Below, piece after piece: positions 13,110-24,560 of a stretch of 64,000 nt of DNA (position 1 is its first letter; every line of letters begins with the position of its first letter). Position numbers and translations under genes: made by a program. The notes under the pieces are model-generated. The model was given only the letters and a program-made list of their open reading frames with translations. It did not search any database and was not told the origin of the DNA. Source of the stretch: Petrolisthes cinctipes (lineage: Eukaryota > Arthropoda > Malacostraca > Decapoda > Porcellanidae); the NCBI GenBank assembly GCA_033782935.1, contig JAWQEG010000627.1, positions 1-64,000 on the forward strand, written 5' to 3'.

Positions 13110-14023
13110 CTCTCTCTAATTCAATTTAAGACCAATAATACAAAAGAAAAGGTAATGTGATTTGGTCTTGCATAAGTCTCATCCGCCTACTTCCAGAAGG
13201 TTTTCGGTCGTTCGGCCAACAGAAACCCTTATGAGCCAAGCACACCAACCCTAAGGTCTCCCCTGGGCCGGACGGCCCCAATCGTGCCGCAGCTCCCAAC
13301 TGAGCAGTACAAGAGTCCTAAGTAAATGGGACTCTGATTTTTCGACAGGGGTGCTTGAAGTGTAACCGTCGTCCTACTAATCCCTACTAATCCTCCATCC
13401 GCAGCCAAACTTAAAGCAAATAGTAAAACTAAATGCCCACGACTTAATCCGAGATCTTTTACTGGCCTGGCATCCAGCGAGGCACGAAAGCTCTCTCACC
13501 AAAGAGCAGTCGAGCCTTTAGGCACCTAAGAACGGTCACAGGGAGCTGGTCAGGCTTATTAATCTAAGAGAATACCTACGGGGGTCCTGAGGCATCTCCA
13601 TTACTCGTACCCCACACGCCTGAGATCCCTTCAATCTCAGCCCTTTCGAAACCTGTGAGCGTTAAAAGGCGTTGTTTTAGGAGGTTCCAAAGCCTCCCTT
13701 CTCACACGGCATAAGGTAGCTGGTGAGGTCCTTAACAATAAAAACTTATATCGAAAGTGATGAAGATTTTTTTTTTTTTTTTTTTTAGGACAGTTGAAGA
13801 GCAGTTGTGAAACTTAATATTAACAGAACCGAAAAAGACTAGTAGGGGGATGCTAGGAGATACACCAAGAAGGGAAATGTGAAGATTTGACAACTCTTAG
13901 TCAGGATCTTAGTAACGCTACCTTTCTGGCATGGGTAACCCTACTGGACTAAATGTCCCCCAGCATAGCTAGCAAAATTCAAACAGATCACACAAGCTCT
14001 CTCACCGACGGCAAGGTGGTTGT
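13110..14023 (-). other. Presumed 5' leader of the CR1-like element
   Basis: No long frame. A relatively GC-rich block reaches about 13745. A T run lies at 13768-13787, and less typical sequence continues up to the GA tract. The phrase AGCTCTCTCACC occurs at about 13487 and again at about 13995, hinting at internal duplication. Assignment to the LINE is inference. Confidence 0.4.

Positions 14024-14080
<57 letters not shown>
14024..14080. repeat. (GA)n microsatellite
   Basis: About 28 GA units. Another AG block follows at 14235-14283. Confidence 0.95.
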
Positions 14081-14083
<3 letters not shown>

Positions 14084-14195
14084 TATATTATGTGTAGAGG
14101 TAAGTTAGTGTGTGCAACATGCGTGTAGTTTGGGACAATATATATGTGTGAGGGAGAAAGCACCCGTGTAAAATGTTGGTGGGAAGGTGTGTTCA

Positions 14196-14229
14196 TAACG
14201 CCTGGCTGAGTGGTTAGTGCTCATAATTA

Positions 14230-14234
<5 letters not shown>
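14196..14234 (+). mobile_element. Possible tRNA-like SINE head fragment
   Basis: GCCTGGCTGAGTGGTTAGTG resembles a tRNA box A region like the one in the SINE at 27529. No box B or body is present, since the sequence runs straight into the AG tract. A chance match is possible. Confidence 0.25.
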
Positions 14235-14286
<52 letters not shown>

Positions 14287-14339
14287 TCATGTGAAGTAGT
14301 AGAATGGGTTTGTACTATGTATACCTCAAGTGTATAGCC

Positions 14340-14378
<39 letters not shown>

Positions 14379-14434
14379 CTCAACTGTACATGTATGCCTC
14401 AAGTGTATACATGTGTGTGTGTGTGTGTGTGTGT
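14235..14434. repeat. (AG)n and (GT)n blocks
   Basis: AG tract at 14235-14283 and GT tracts at about 14343-14375 and 14410-14434. The two GT tracts are separated by a short repeated TACCTCAACTGTACATG-like segment. Confidence 0.9.
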
Positions 14435-15064
14435 ACCTCAACTCTATACATGTATGCCTCAAGTGTAGAGGAGTGTGTAGAGTAGTGTATGCGTGGTGTG
14501 CCTCCCCCTCACAGTGTTGGCTGGCGTGTAGAGGGGCAGTCTATAAGGAAAGCCAGGTAGTACGCCCCCTCCACGCCTTCCCCACCTACCCTCCCCTCTC
14601 TATCTCTCTCTTTACATATGTCTCACACCGCTACTCCTGTCTGCTCGCCTCGCCCCTCTTGGTTTTCCGACCGTACATTCTGCCTCGCCTTCAGGGGTTT
14701 GTAGTTAAGAGGAGGAGCAAAAGTTTTACATGTTATCTGTTTATCATAACTAGGAAAAATTTTAAATATTATGTAAATATATAACAATGCAATATTCTAT
14801 GGTAAACATAAACTTAATTAATTGATTATTACACAAAAAAATATGTAAATGTCACCAACTATAAACTTTATCTTAGAACACAAACACACACACATACACA
14901 CATACAAACACACTTTTCAAATTGTATATTATTTTTTTTTTTTTTATGTTCATCATCATTATTCGCTCAGGATTGTAGTAGCACCTTGACTGTTCCCGAA
15001 GTAAAAGCCTATTATAGTTTGGTGAACTTATTAACGCTTTGTTTGAGGCAGAATATAGGCTACA
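14435..15064. other. Gene-free stretch
   Basis: GC-richer at 14500-14720, then AT-rich with a T run near 14932-14945. No supportable gene or element. Confidence 0.5.
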
Positions 15065-15222
15065 GTAAAGGGCAAGTGATTTAGTCGGTGATTTGGAGGC
15101 TACAGATTCCTCCAAGTAGACTCCTTCCTAAGCATACAAATAGGCTAATTTTCATGCTATAGTTTGGAGGAATCAGTAGTCTCCAATTTGACAACAGCGC
15201 CACATACAGGCAACCTCTTTAA
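15065..15222. mobile_element. Hairpin MITE, family A (copy)
   Basis: Left arm TAAAGGGC, ATTTGGAGGCTACAGATTCC. Right arm GCTATAGTTTGGAGGAATCA, GTAGTCTCCAATTTGAC and CCTCTTTAA. About 158 bp. Confidence 0.75.
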
Positions 15223-15319
15223 GTTAGACATACACGTTTGACGATGCGAGGTTCTGCGACCACAACTTCCCCTGTCTTGGCCGAGCAAAGCAACTCGTGT
15301 ACGTTTTAATACAGCAACA

Positions 15320-15720
15320 AGTCCCCCCTCGGCCCCCCACCCACCCACTCTCTTATCCACACCCCTATCCCCCCCCCACTCGCCCCCTTCCCTCTGATCC
15401 CCACACCTATTCCCCCACACACTCCTTCGCCCCCTCCCCCAACTCTGATCCCCACCCCTATACCCCACATACTCTTTCGCCCCCTCCCCCAACTCTGATC
15501 CCTACCCCTATCCCCCCACCTCGAACCCCCACACTCCTTCGCCCCCTCCCCCAACTCTGAACCCCACACCTATTCCCCCACACACTCCTTCGCCGCCTCC
15601 CCCAACGCTGATCCACACCCCTATCCCCCCACCCCCTCCCACAACTCTAATCTCCACCCCTATCCCCTTCACCCCCTCCCTCAACTCTGAACCCCACCCC
15701 TATCCCCCCCACACACCCCT
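15320..15720. repeat. C-rich minisatellite
   Basis: Units containing TTCGCCCCCTCCCCCAAC, TCTGATCCCCACCCCTAT and poly-C spacers. CCTTCG/CTTTCG starts near 15424, 15474, 15535 and 15587 give spacings of about 50-61 bases. Pro-rich and Gly-rich frames on the two strands are artefacts. Confidence 0.85.
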
Positions 15721-16238
15721 CACCTGCCGGTATACGAGGATCCCGCCTGTGGAAGTTTATGTTACGACCCCATTGATTATATAATACACTTACTGGCAAC
15801 CATCCGGCAGACTTTTATCCACACGTTGTCACATTCACTCAACAGATGGCACTGGTGGTGGTGGTGGGGGGGGGGAGGCGGCTGGTGTTGATGGCTGCCA
15901 GTGTGTTGTGGTGTGGTGGTGGGTATAATCACACGGGCACATTTTCCTTCGTCCTTCGTCAATGGGCTTTCCTTGCTCCGTATAACTCGCAATTCCTCAG
16001 GCAAAGAGCTGAAAGATGGAGATGGGTTCATAGGGGAATGGAAGAGAATCAACTGACAACATACAGATTGAAATTACCTATCATAAACTATTCTTTCCAA
16101 ATTCTATGCCAAAAAACAGTAAACACATTTTCCCCCTGTATAATTTAGTAAGGCATAATGAAAGTAGTACGGTATGTTTATTCTAACATATAAATTATTA
16201 TTTTTTCGATCACTGCATGGGTCCCAAAGCCCAGTTTA

Positions 16239-16300
16239 TTCTATGGTAAAACTGAAGGCCACTAATTCCTCGAAACAAAACAGTATACAATGATGTCCTT
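16239..16300. mobile_element. Family A MITE left-arm fragment
   Basis: ATGGTAAAACTGAAGGCCAC followed by TAATTCCTCGAAAC matches the left arm with several changes. No right arm is recognised. Confidence 0.4.
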
Positions 16301-17727
16301 AGAGAACCACACACACACCTTACCCTCTAAACAACAACAACAACAACACCACCCTGGTGATAATTATGTCGTGGCCTCAAGGGTGTATTGTTCCTAGTTG
16401 TTGGTGCCAGGTTCTTAAACACCCAAAGCGTTACCTCGTCATGTTTGTGGCATTCGTTTAATTTTGTTTATACATTTTTTTTTTTTTTTTTTTTTTGGCC
16501 TTCCATCAGGTTCTGTGGAATAAAATATACTGCCTCTGGGACTCACACGTCCGGCTGTAATTTAGTTAGACCTTCGGGGTTGATTAGGAGTATAACAGAC
16601 CTATTATTTTTAGACGTGGTGAGAAAAGGTTGAGGGACATTGATGCCTCCCCTGTACCGCCTCGTTAAAAAAAAAAACTACAACTACATCTGACTCTGTG
16701 TAGGCCCTATTCATAATTTTGTGGATCATACCTGCTCTAGGCTGCAAATTGTGTAAATATTTTTGTTTGTCTGGTATCCTTCCATCCAGCTGTGAGAGGT
16801 GAGGTAAAAGTGAAATAGGTGGAAACTATTCAAAATGAAGGGAGCGTAATCAATATTGAAATTAATTAAAATACATGGACATAAAAACTACTCAAACCAA
16901 ATGGGAAATAGTCAGAATAAAAGAGAAACAACACGTATGAAAACTACTCAGAGAAAATCTAACGGAAACAACACGATGAATGAAAACAACTCAAAAGAGA
17001 AACTAGCATACATGAATGAAAACTGCTCAGAAAAAATAAATAAAAAATAAAAACGAAATCTACTCAATGAATAACAACAGCTACTCAAAAATGACTTCAC
17101 ACCTTTCCCTCACACTTTCCCTCATCTTCGCACACTCACCATAATGTACAGTCAGAGGCCAAAATTACAACCCAGGTCCTCTTCAACTCGTCTGTCTGAC
17201 ACATTAATGGTCTCGTTCCAACAATAATTACAGCAGACATTAATTATGGTTCAAACTCCGTCTCTGATGAATCGAATTGTTCGTAACTTTATATTAACGA
17301 ATTTTGGATTGTGAGTCTACCACTACTATCATAACCAAAAAAAATAATGTGTAGTGTACTGTGAGTGTACTAACAAATATGCAAAAAAAAAAATAATAAT
17401 AATAAAAAAAAAAAAAAAAAAAAATAATAATAATAATAACAATGAAATAATGGTATAAACTACTTTCACAATATACAGTCAGTCGCCTCTAAGTGTTTTG
17501 TTCCACCAAGGGATATCAATTTTCCCTCCAATTTTAAGTCTGAATCCCAAAGGTTTTCACTATTTTGTACTCGAGGTATTTTTACACTCCCCCCCCCCCC
17601 ACTCATCAAAAGTACCGTACCTCTCGAAATATATATACTATATTATTTATATATTGTACACGTCACAGTTGATGGAACATGGTGAGAGAAACCTGATGTC
17701 TGGTGATATTTGATGTGTGTATATGTA
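16301..17727. other. Gene-free AT-rich stretch
   Basis: T run near 16467-16496, A-rich repetitive sequence around 16850-17050 (ACTCA/GAAAAC phrases) and an A/AAT run at 17385-17440. No supportable gene. Confidence 0.55.
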
Positions 17728-17787
17728 TGTGTGTATGTGTGTGTGTGTGCGTGTGTGTGTGTGTGTGTGTGGAGAGAAAAGGACCTG

Positions 17788-17824
<37 letters not shown>

Positions 17825-17955
17825 GGTCATGGAATTATTGAGGGAAGTCATGCAGGGTATAGTGACAACCACCACGACCCATGTCCTCGTGTATACACAA
17901 TGAAGACTGTCTCACTAACACTGCCACCACCACGCTGATGTATAAATGGTGTCAC

Positions 17956-17987
<32 letters not shown>

Positions 17988-18037
17988 AGACGGGGACCTG
18001 AAGTGTGTATATGTGTGTGTGCGAAGACGGAGACCTG

Positions 18038-18101
<64 letters not shown>

Positions 18102-18115
18102 GGAGACGGGAACCT

Positions 18116-18187
<72 letters not shown>
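17728..18187. repeat. GT and AG microsatellite complex
   Basis: GT tracts at about 17728-17822 and 17956-17987; AG tracts at about 18037-18097 and 18117-18187. The segments between them (GGAGACGGGGACCTGAAG and near copies) are themselves repeated three to four times. The complex therefore looks like a larger tandem duplication of dinucleotide block plus spacer. Confidence 0.85.
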
Positions 18188-18189
<2 letters not shown>

Positions 18190-18642
18190 TGTATGTGTTG
18201 GGAAGGTCGAATTATCAACCTCTCATTTTATCTCCTATTTTTCCTGCCCTGTTCTTGCTTTTCCCACACGACGCACGCAGGGTACAACCATCGACAAAGA
18301 AATAAAATAATGAAAATAAATAAATATATAGGCCTTTATATAAATAAAATTTATATAAAAAATTTCTGTTTACCGGTATCTCTTTCTCACTCCTCCTATT
18401 CTCCTTCTCACTCCTACCTTTTCTCCTCCTCATTCCTAACCCCCTCCTCACTCTTCCTATTCCTATCTCCCTCCTACCCTGCTCCTCACTTACATACACA
18501 TCCTCTCCTCACCTACCGTCCGCTACCTGGGAATTGCTCTCAAAACAACACACGTTTTGTAAAAGATTTCCACGTGTTGGTCTGCTGTGCCAATAGGGAA
18601 ATGAAAATGGAAGTGGGATCTTTTAAACTCCACCTCTCTGCA

Positions 18643-18809
18643 TTAAGGGAGTGGTATTATACTTTTGGTACATTACAGTGCCCTGATTCCTCTAAAGTAT
18701 GCCAGAAATCAGGACCAGATTAACAAAAATAATGGTGGCCTGTTGCTTGGAATAGTTTGGAGGAATCAGTAGCTCCAGATTTCGCTACCAACACTTTCCC
18801 ATCCCCTTA
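18643..18809. mobile_element. Hairpin MITE, family A (copy)
   Basis: Begins TTAAGGGAG, carries CCCTGATTCCTCTAAAGTAT. Returns as AATAGTTTGGAGGAATCAGT, AGCTCCAGATTTCGCTACC and CCCCTTA. About 167 bp. Confidence 0.75.
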
Positions 18810-19159
18810 TATTTTCTCCCCCCCCCCCCACCACTCCCCAGATATTTTTAAAGCCAACACTGGGAACACAAAGGTTGTTATAACGGGAAATAAAATATCG
18901 GTATTACACACGAGAGGGGATTATGAAAGGACTTTGTGATATCATTCGACAGACAGTGTGATTTCGTTCGTAAAAATTCATTATGTGTAATTATTTATAC
19001 GCTCGTCGATAGCATAAACGTTTTAGTACCGTGCCCCTCTGTTATTTACTCCCATTAACACTGAATTTAACCCTCTACCTAAACAAACACACATACACGA
19101 ACGCAATTGGGATCACAACAAACTACATACAGTACTCTTTATTTTTTTCCCCTCCCCCA

Positions 19160-19460
19160 GCATCGCCTTCGTCAGGTCATCAGCGGGCGCGTCGCAGGAG
19201 CTTCAGTCAGACCTCACCGCCCTCTCGTGAATCATCGTTAGCAGGGCACAGCAGGATTTATGGCCCGGTTCATAAATGCTGACGGGGGCGATGCGTCACC
19301 CACCACCACCACTACCGGCGGCGTCGTTGCTACTGCCTCGTCCCTCTTGGCTTGTTGGAGGGGCGGCTTGGACCTGCTGCAGTGCGGAGGCCAAGAAAGA
19401 GGTCGGTCGGGGTACACGTGTGATTGGGTGGGTTCGTGAGGTCAGGGATATGCATGGGTG
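19160..19460 (+). other. CpG-dense exon-like island
   Basis: The island follows a strong splice-acceptor-like tract (T/C run then CCCCCAG ending at 19159). It is far richer in CpG than its surroundings. A frame from an ATG at 19260 starts MARFINADGG and would read about 45 residues to a possible donor, GAAAGAG followed by GTCGGT. A second frame from 19276 encodes a hydrophobic proline/leucine-rich stretch. It could be a 5' exon of an unidentified plus-strand gene or only a CpG island. I do not recognise the product. Confidence 0.3.
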
Positions 19461-19479
19461 AGGTTGAGGGGCGTGAGAG

Positions 19480-21159
19480 GTTGACTAGGGTTGCTGGGAA
19501 GGTTTGAGATTGAGAGATGTGTGAGGTTAAGTAGCAAGATCATGATTAAGTGGGAATATGTGAGGCTGAGAAGCGCAAGAGGTTAAGTAAGGTCACGATA
19601 GAAGGGTGGGGAAATGTGTTAAGTTGAAAATAGTAGGGGTGATGTGATGAGTGGTAATGGGGTGGTGGGTGAGGGGGGTGAGGGGGGTGAGGGGATATGA
19701 TGAGGGCATGTTACGGGTAAGGCCAGGCAGGGCTAACAAAAAATCTGGGTGTATAATGAGAAGTCGGGGATCTGGTTATCTGTTTCCGTCTAATGTTTCC
19801 TGTCAATACTTAAACAATAATAACTAATAATTACAGACACAACCATTTAACTCGTCATCAAGTCCAACATTTCGTTTTACCAGTTATTACAGAGTTGAAA
19901 ATTTGTACCTATGAACTTTGGTCGCTGCTCATCAAATACTTCCATGTTGTTATCATATATATAATTTTTTTCCCCTATGATTAAAGTTATTTACCCAACG
20001 ATTAGAGGCATTTTTTTTTCCTCCAGGTTGCCAGTGCTGTGATCTTGGAACTTGTTTAACTGGAATCCGTCAGGTTAATTATAATCACAAATGGTCTGTT
20101 ATTTGCACGTTGTATTGCACATTATATTTTATCATTCGTGAATTGTGGATATGGGTAAGGAATCTTTGTTTACGCGGGGTAGGTTTTGTTTCTCGCTCGT
20201 GTTGGTGAAAATTGCTAGTTACGTGAAAGATAATCGAACCTGGTGAGACACTCGTAACTTTGGAACTTAACTCTAGTAAACTTTCTGAATCACACCTATT
20301 CACTCCCCACCTCACACCTCCTCACTCCCCACCTCACACCTCCTCACTCCCCACCTCACACCTCCTCACTCCCTACCTCACACCTCCTCACTCCTCACAC
20401 TCTTCTGTCCCACACTTCACACCCTGCCTCACATCTCTTCACATTCCGGTTCACATAACAACGCACATTCTGCCTCATTATAATTATAACCTATATATAT
20501 ACACTTTATACCTCACACCACCTCCCTCACACCTTTCCTCACAGCAATAATAAGGACGGGATTCCTATTTTCAGAGTATTAATGACCGAGGTTTCCTATC
20601 CTTAAAGTACTGTACATTATATTATTTCAATTAAATTATATATGGGACGGCTGAGAAAAGATTATAATTACTGTAGCTCCTCAGATTGATAATAAAAATT
20701 GTCCTCATGGAAGAACATATCCTATAAAAGCGGTAACCATAGTGATTATTACATTTCGATTAGATTATTCCGACATCAAGTATAATTATGACTGTGAACA
20801 AAAGCGGAATAATTTTTGGTGTACGGTACTGTATCTATGGGCAACCGTGGTGTGATGTAGTCTGCTCTCATTGAGGATTCCCTTCACGATGTTCACTCAC
20901 CCTCATGAATATATAACTCCTAGATGTACTCTGGGGTTAGGGCGTGAGGAGGATTTTCTATGTGGGTCGTAGTCTCAAGTCTCAGTCGTATGTTATACCA
21001 GGGTTGTCGAAGATATACATATCCTATACAGTATATTTGTTTTAAGTGTCCTGTCACCGAGCTAACTAGACCAATAATAATATGTAGAAATGTGATATTT
21101 ACAACTTTCTCCCTGGAGTTATTGTTTCCACTTTGTAAATGGTAAGAATAATAATCTGG
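19480..21159. other. Gene-free stretch
   Basis: G/T-rich repetitive sequence at 19460-19740 (GGGGTGAG units near 19670-19700), then AT-rich. Only the 22-bp array at 20300-20400 stands out. Confidence 0.5.
20300..20400. repeat. 22-bp tandem repeat
   Basis: Four to five near-identical units of CTCACACCTCCTCACTCCCC plus AC. Directly adjacent units without distinct spacers rule out a CRISPR array. Confidence 0.9.
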
Positions 21160-21212
21160 CGTGGGGAAACTGGAGATCTACTGCATGATTCCTCCAAACT
21201 ATTCCAGAAATT
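21160..21212. mobile_element. Family A MITE left-arm fragment
   Basis: GTGGGGAAACTGGAGATCTA followed by GATTCCTCCAAACTATTCCA matches the left arm; the right arm is missing. Confidence 0.5.
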
Positions 21213-21801
21213 ACAATCAGCAGGTCTCCCATTCCCCCACGACAGATTGTAGACTACTACTCTCTTTATCTATAGGGTAATAATCCTATTTCTCCAGAGT
21301 TGTAGATAAATGAACTATAATAGACCCATTAAGTCATTACAGGCGTTAATGAAAGTATTCGTAAGTCAACATGGAACTCTCTATATAAACTAATTAAGCT
21401 GTGTATCTGTTTATGTACGCTTGTCATTGATATTCCCGCACATACACTGTTTATATATATCAAACTCTCTGTCTGTTTTCCTACGCTTATCGTTGCTATT
21501 CACGCACATACGATGTACTGTGCCTGTATATATATCCATTAATATCTCTCTCCTACCATCAGTTCACATCAATACTTATATCCAGACACATAAATTTGCC
21601 AGCACCACCCGACGATGCATTTAAATGAGGAGAGATGAGGGATGCTCTTAGGCTGAGGTGTGTTGGGGTGTGGTGGGGTGTTTCCTCCCTCGACACACCC
21701 ACTGCTTCACACCTCCCTTACTCACTGCGTCACACACACACACACAAATAGACTCCCTATTCACATACTAAGATACTTATTGTTTTTTCTATCTTATTTT
21801 T

Positions 21802-21848
21802 TTATCAGTAGTCCTCCAGATTTACCAACACTGAATTTCCCCCTTAAC
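21802..21848. mobile_element. Family A MITE right-arm fragment
   Basis: ATCAGTAGTCCTCCAGATTT, ACCAACACTGAATTTC and CCCCCTTAA: a well-preserved right arm. It stands alone about 40 bases before the separate inverted-repeat element at 21885. Confidence 0.65.
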
Positions 21849-21884
21849 TCAGAACGAATGAAAGAATGCTCCGACACTAAGATT

Positions 21885-22236
21885 TTATAGCTGGTTGCTG
21901 CTGGTACAATCAGCGTCGTCAATCCTCTTTTCCTTGGTGTAAATCCCGTAAAGCTCGACTCAGTTCTTCCGAATTATTCCAATAAAAAAAAAATTATGTT
22001 TCAGCTTTATCTACATAGCAAGCCGAAGTTATTAAGGAATGCGATGTTGCCATATGTAAAATACACTATTGCTGCATTTATTCAGTCACCCTCCACACTG
22101 GTGCCAGACATACTGTACCCTGGCCACACTCTAGGACTCTCCCCCTCACCAATAATGATTCGGAAGAACTGAGTCGAGCTGCACGGGTTCACACCAAGGA
22201 AAAGAGGATTGACCACGCTGACTGAACCAGCTATAA
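21885..22236. mobile_element. DNA transposon remnant with about 85-bp terminal inverted repeats
   Basis: The left end TATAGCTGG, TCAATCCTCTTTTCCTTGGT, AGCTCGACTCAGTTCTTCCG returns inverted at the right end as CGGAAGAACTGAGTCGAGCT, ACCAAGGAAAAGAGGATTGA, CCAGCTATA. The roughly 180-bp centre has no coding potential, so this is a non-autonomous element. The superfamily was not determined. Confidence 0.8.
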
Positions 22237-24159
22237 GTGTCGGCGATAGTACCGCACCTCTCCTGATAATGGTTCTATTGTTTATAGCTCTTCCATCCCC
22301 TTACTGGAAACCATATAACGGGATCTCATCGTTATGAAGGTGGATGGATAGAGCTTACTTGGAGTTAGACCCTCGTGTATAGGATCGTGGGCTTAGGTGC
22401 TATCAAATTCAAGAAGCCCTCTGAATGTAAAGAGTAAACATCCTCCAAACAAAGCCATGAAACAGATTGGTAGCCTACGTCATTAAATAGTAAACACCCA
22501 TTTACACCCTCTACAGTTATTAACTGACCGGAAACATACTCATATGTTATTCTTCGAGTGGGGGGAATCTGTTTTGTAGCATAATTCGATTAAATCTAAC
22601 TCGCCAATTAGTCTGCAACAAATGACTCCCTATACGTAATGTACCAAATAGATGGCTAAAGTCAAAATATATTTCAGTTCTCTGATTTATTAACAAAATA
22701 TAAATACATATAATTTGGTTATCCACTCGGAAAATACAAAAGTATACTTCAGTATGAAGATAATTACATATCACTATTTAACATATACAAGTACTTACAT
22801 TATATACAGTTATAATATATCTACAACATATAGTCATTTCAGCATACTATAATTGCATAATCTTTGGCACCGAGTTTCTTTGGTCAAGGACACAACCAGC
22901 TTCAGTAACATAATTATTCTTCTTATATAAAACTACACACATACAATTATCTGTGCAACCAAGAGGTAATATTATAGTCCAGTACCCTACAGGATAATGA
23001 CAACAATACTGTACTGTACCAGGTGATTGGATCGCTTGCTGTACTGGGAGCTAAACTGATTACCGGTATTTATACACTACCAGGGATTGACATAGGATTA
23101 GATGGATGGACCAAAATATTGACATGCAAACGCGAATGGCAGCATGATAATAGGTTTATATGCAGCTGAATGGGACAAAACAGATACAAAAAGCTTTGTA
23201 AGGAAAACAAAGAGATAAAATCGAAGTGCTGGAAGTGATCGAAATAATTATACAGTAGTGCTGCCGACAGTACATCACCCCCTGCAATAACCCCCCCCCC
23301 CAATGGGTTAAGCTAAATGCGCATGTGGACATTTTATTTGATTAAATGTTTAAATATCACTAATCAACTATGACGTGAAGAAGTTATCTGGTTAAAATAG
23401 GCTATGAATCGTGAGTAAAGTAAATCCTTGTGAACGCCAAAAGTTATAAGTATGGGCTCATATGACACAGCTGTAGGCTATGTCATGCGTAGAAGTGACA
23501 CTTTTCTTCATGAATATATCTCGACTTTGAATAGTCCTTGAATGTCCTCAAATATTAGGTTTTATTAGTCAAAATGCGTTGAAATGTCAAAATCTCCCGA
23601 GAAATATAAGTACTTGTTTTGAAAGCACTTTTTTCAACCAACAATATTTTACTGACATTTTACACCATTATTCTGGCACCTTTCGTCCATGGTATTTCGC
23701 ACATGATAATTTTAATGAGAAACTTCCGGGCATTATGATGGCTGGGCCAGCTAAACCGAAAAAACCTAACCTAACCTAGGCTAACCCAGTCTTGTTAGGC
23801 TCGGTTAGGTACAGTTCATTTCTGGTGTTGTCTACGTGAATGATGGGTTAAGAATATGAACATTTACTGGTGTTTCACATTAACTCTCAACAGTTATCTG
23901 AGTTTTATGGATGTGGCATTTGTGGCAGATAACACCTCCCAGCTCACGTTAACCCCGTGGTAATTTAAATAGGCTCACCTCCTTTACGATGTATAGGAAT
24001 TTGTTGTTATGCCAACCCGTAGATATACCAGGAACAATGACTTATCAGGGGAGTCCAATGTAGTTATCTGTACAGGATGTCATGCGACATAACCACAGAA
24101 ACCAAAAATACAACATGCACCGCGCGAGGACCTTGTGGTTGTGGGTAACCTCTTACCGT
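22237..24159. other. Gene-free AT-rich stretch
   Basis: A weak family-A trace occurs near 22440-22490. CCTAACCTAACCTAGG occurs near 23765. No supportable gene. Confidence 0.5.
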
Positions 24160-24167
24160 CCTACGAG

Positions 24168-24552
24168 CAGTGTTGCCAGGTCTGCTTGACTAAATTTCCC
24201 CAACTTCAACATCAGAATTTCCCCTTTACCTCAAAAAACTCCCTGTTTACTCTTGAAGATAGTCGTACACTCGTGATACATAATTTCTGACCAGTGTGAG
24301 GAGCAGAAAGCTTCGAATTGCCTGGTATTTCTCATTTCCCCACCCAGTATACCTATAGAGGCTGAGTTCGAATGCAGGGTATGTGTGGTGCCTGCCGTTC
24401 GTCTCTGGTCAGGGATTACGTATCACGAGTGTACATACATATTTCGTCTGGTAAATATTTCCCAATTTACTCTTGGAACAATATTTATATAATTTCATTG
24501 TTTTTTCTAATTTCCCATGTCTAGGGAAAATTCCCCATACTTGGCAACACTA
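24168..24552. mobile_element. hAT-like non-autonomous element with 8-bp target duplication
   Basis: The element starts CAGTGTTGCCA and ends TGGCAACACTA. It is flanked on both sides by CCTACGAG (24160-24167 and 24553-24560). An 8-bp duplication with CAG/TAG-type ends is the hallmark of hAT transposons. At 385 bp it has no coding capacity. The duplication is perfect, suggesting a relatively recent insertion. Confidence 0.85.
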
Positions 24553-24560
24553 CCTACGAG

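Larger units (their letters stand above)
8935..14023 (-). mobile_element. CR1-like non-LTR retrotransposon, near full length
   Basis: The element reads on the minus strand as 5' leader (about 13110 upward), ORF1 (11840-13109) and ORF2 (9078-11805). A short 3' region ends in two copies of a 10-bp unit, CTTGTAACTC, next to the AG tract. ORF1 has an N-terminal zinc-binding part and an SGNH-esterase-like domain, a combination described for CR1 ORF1 proteins. ORF2 has an APE-type endonuclease and reverse transcriptase. At least one frameshift in each ORF makes this copy inactive. The 3' boundary is fairly well placed. The 5' boundary is a guess: the last sequence before a GA tract is used, and the true end could be nearer 13745. 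An AG/GA tract lies at both ends, which would fit insertion into a microsatellite. Confidence 0.8.

Noticed and set aside
12523..13119. 198-codon plus-strand Ser/Phe-rich frame
   Set aside because: It is the antisense of the CR1-like ORF1 lysine-rich linker.
20300..20400. CRISPR-like regular repeats
   Set aside because: Units are directly adjacent 22-mers with no unique spacers, and the genome is eukaryotic.
23764..23785. Arthropod telomere-like CCTAACCTAACC
   Set aside because: Only two to three units are present and the surroundings are ordinary; this is not a telomere or a clear interstitial block.
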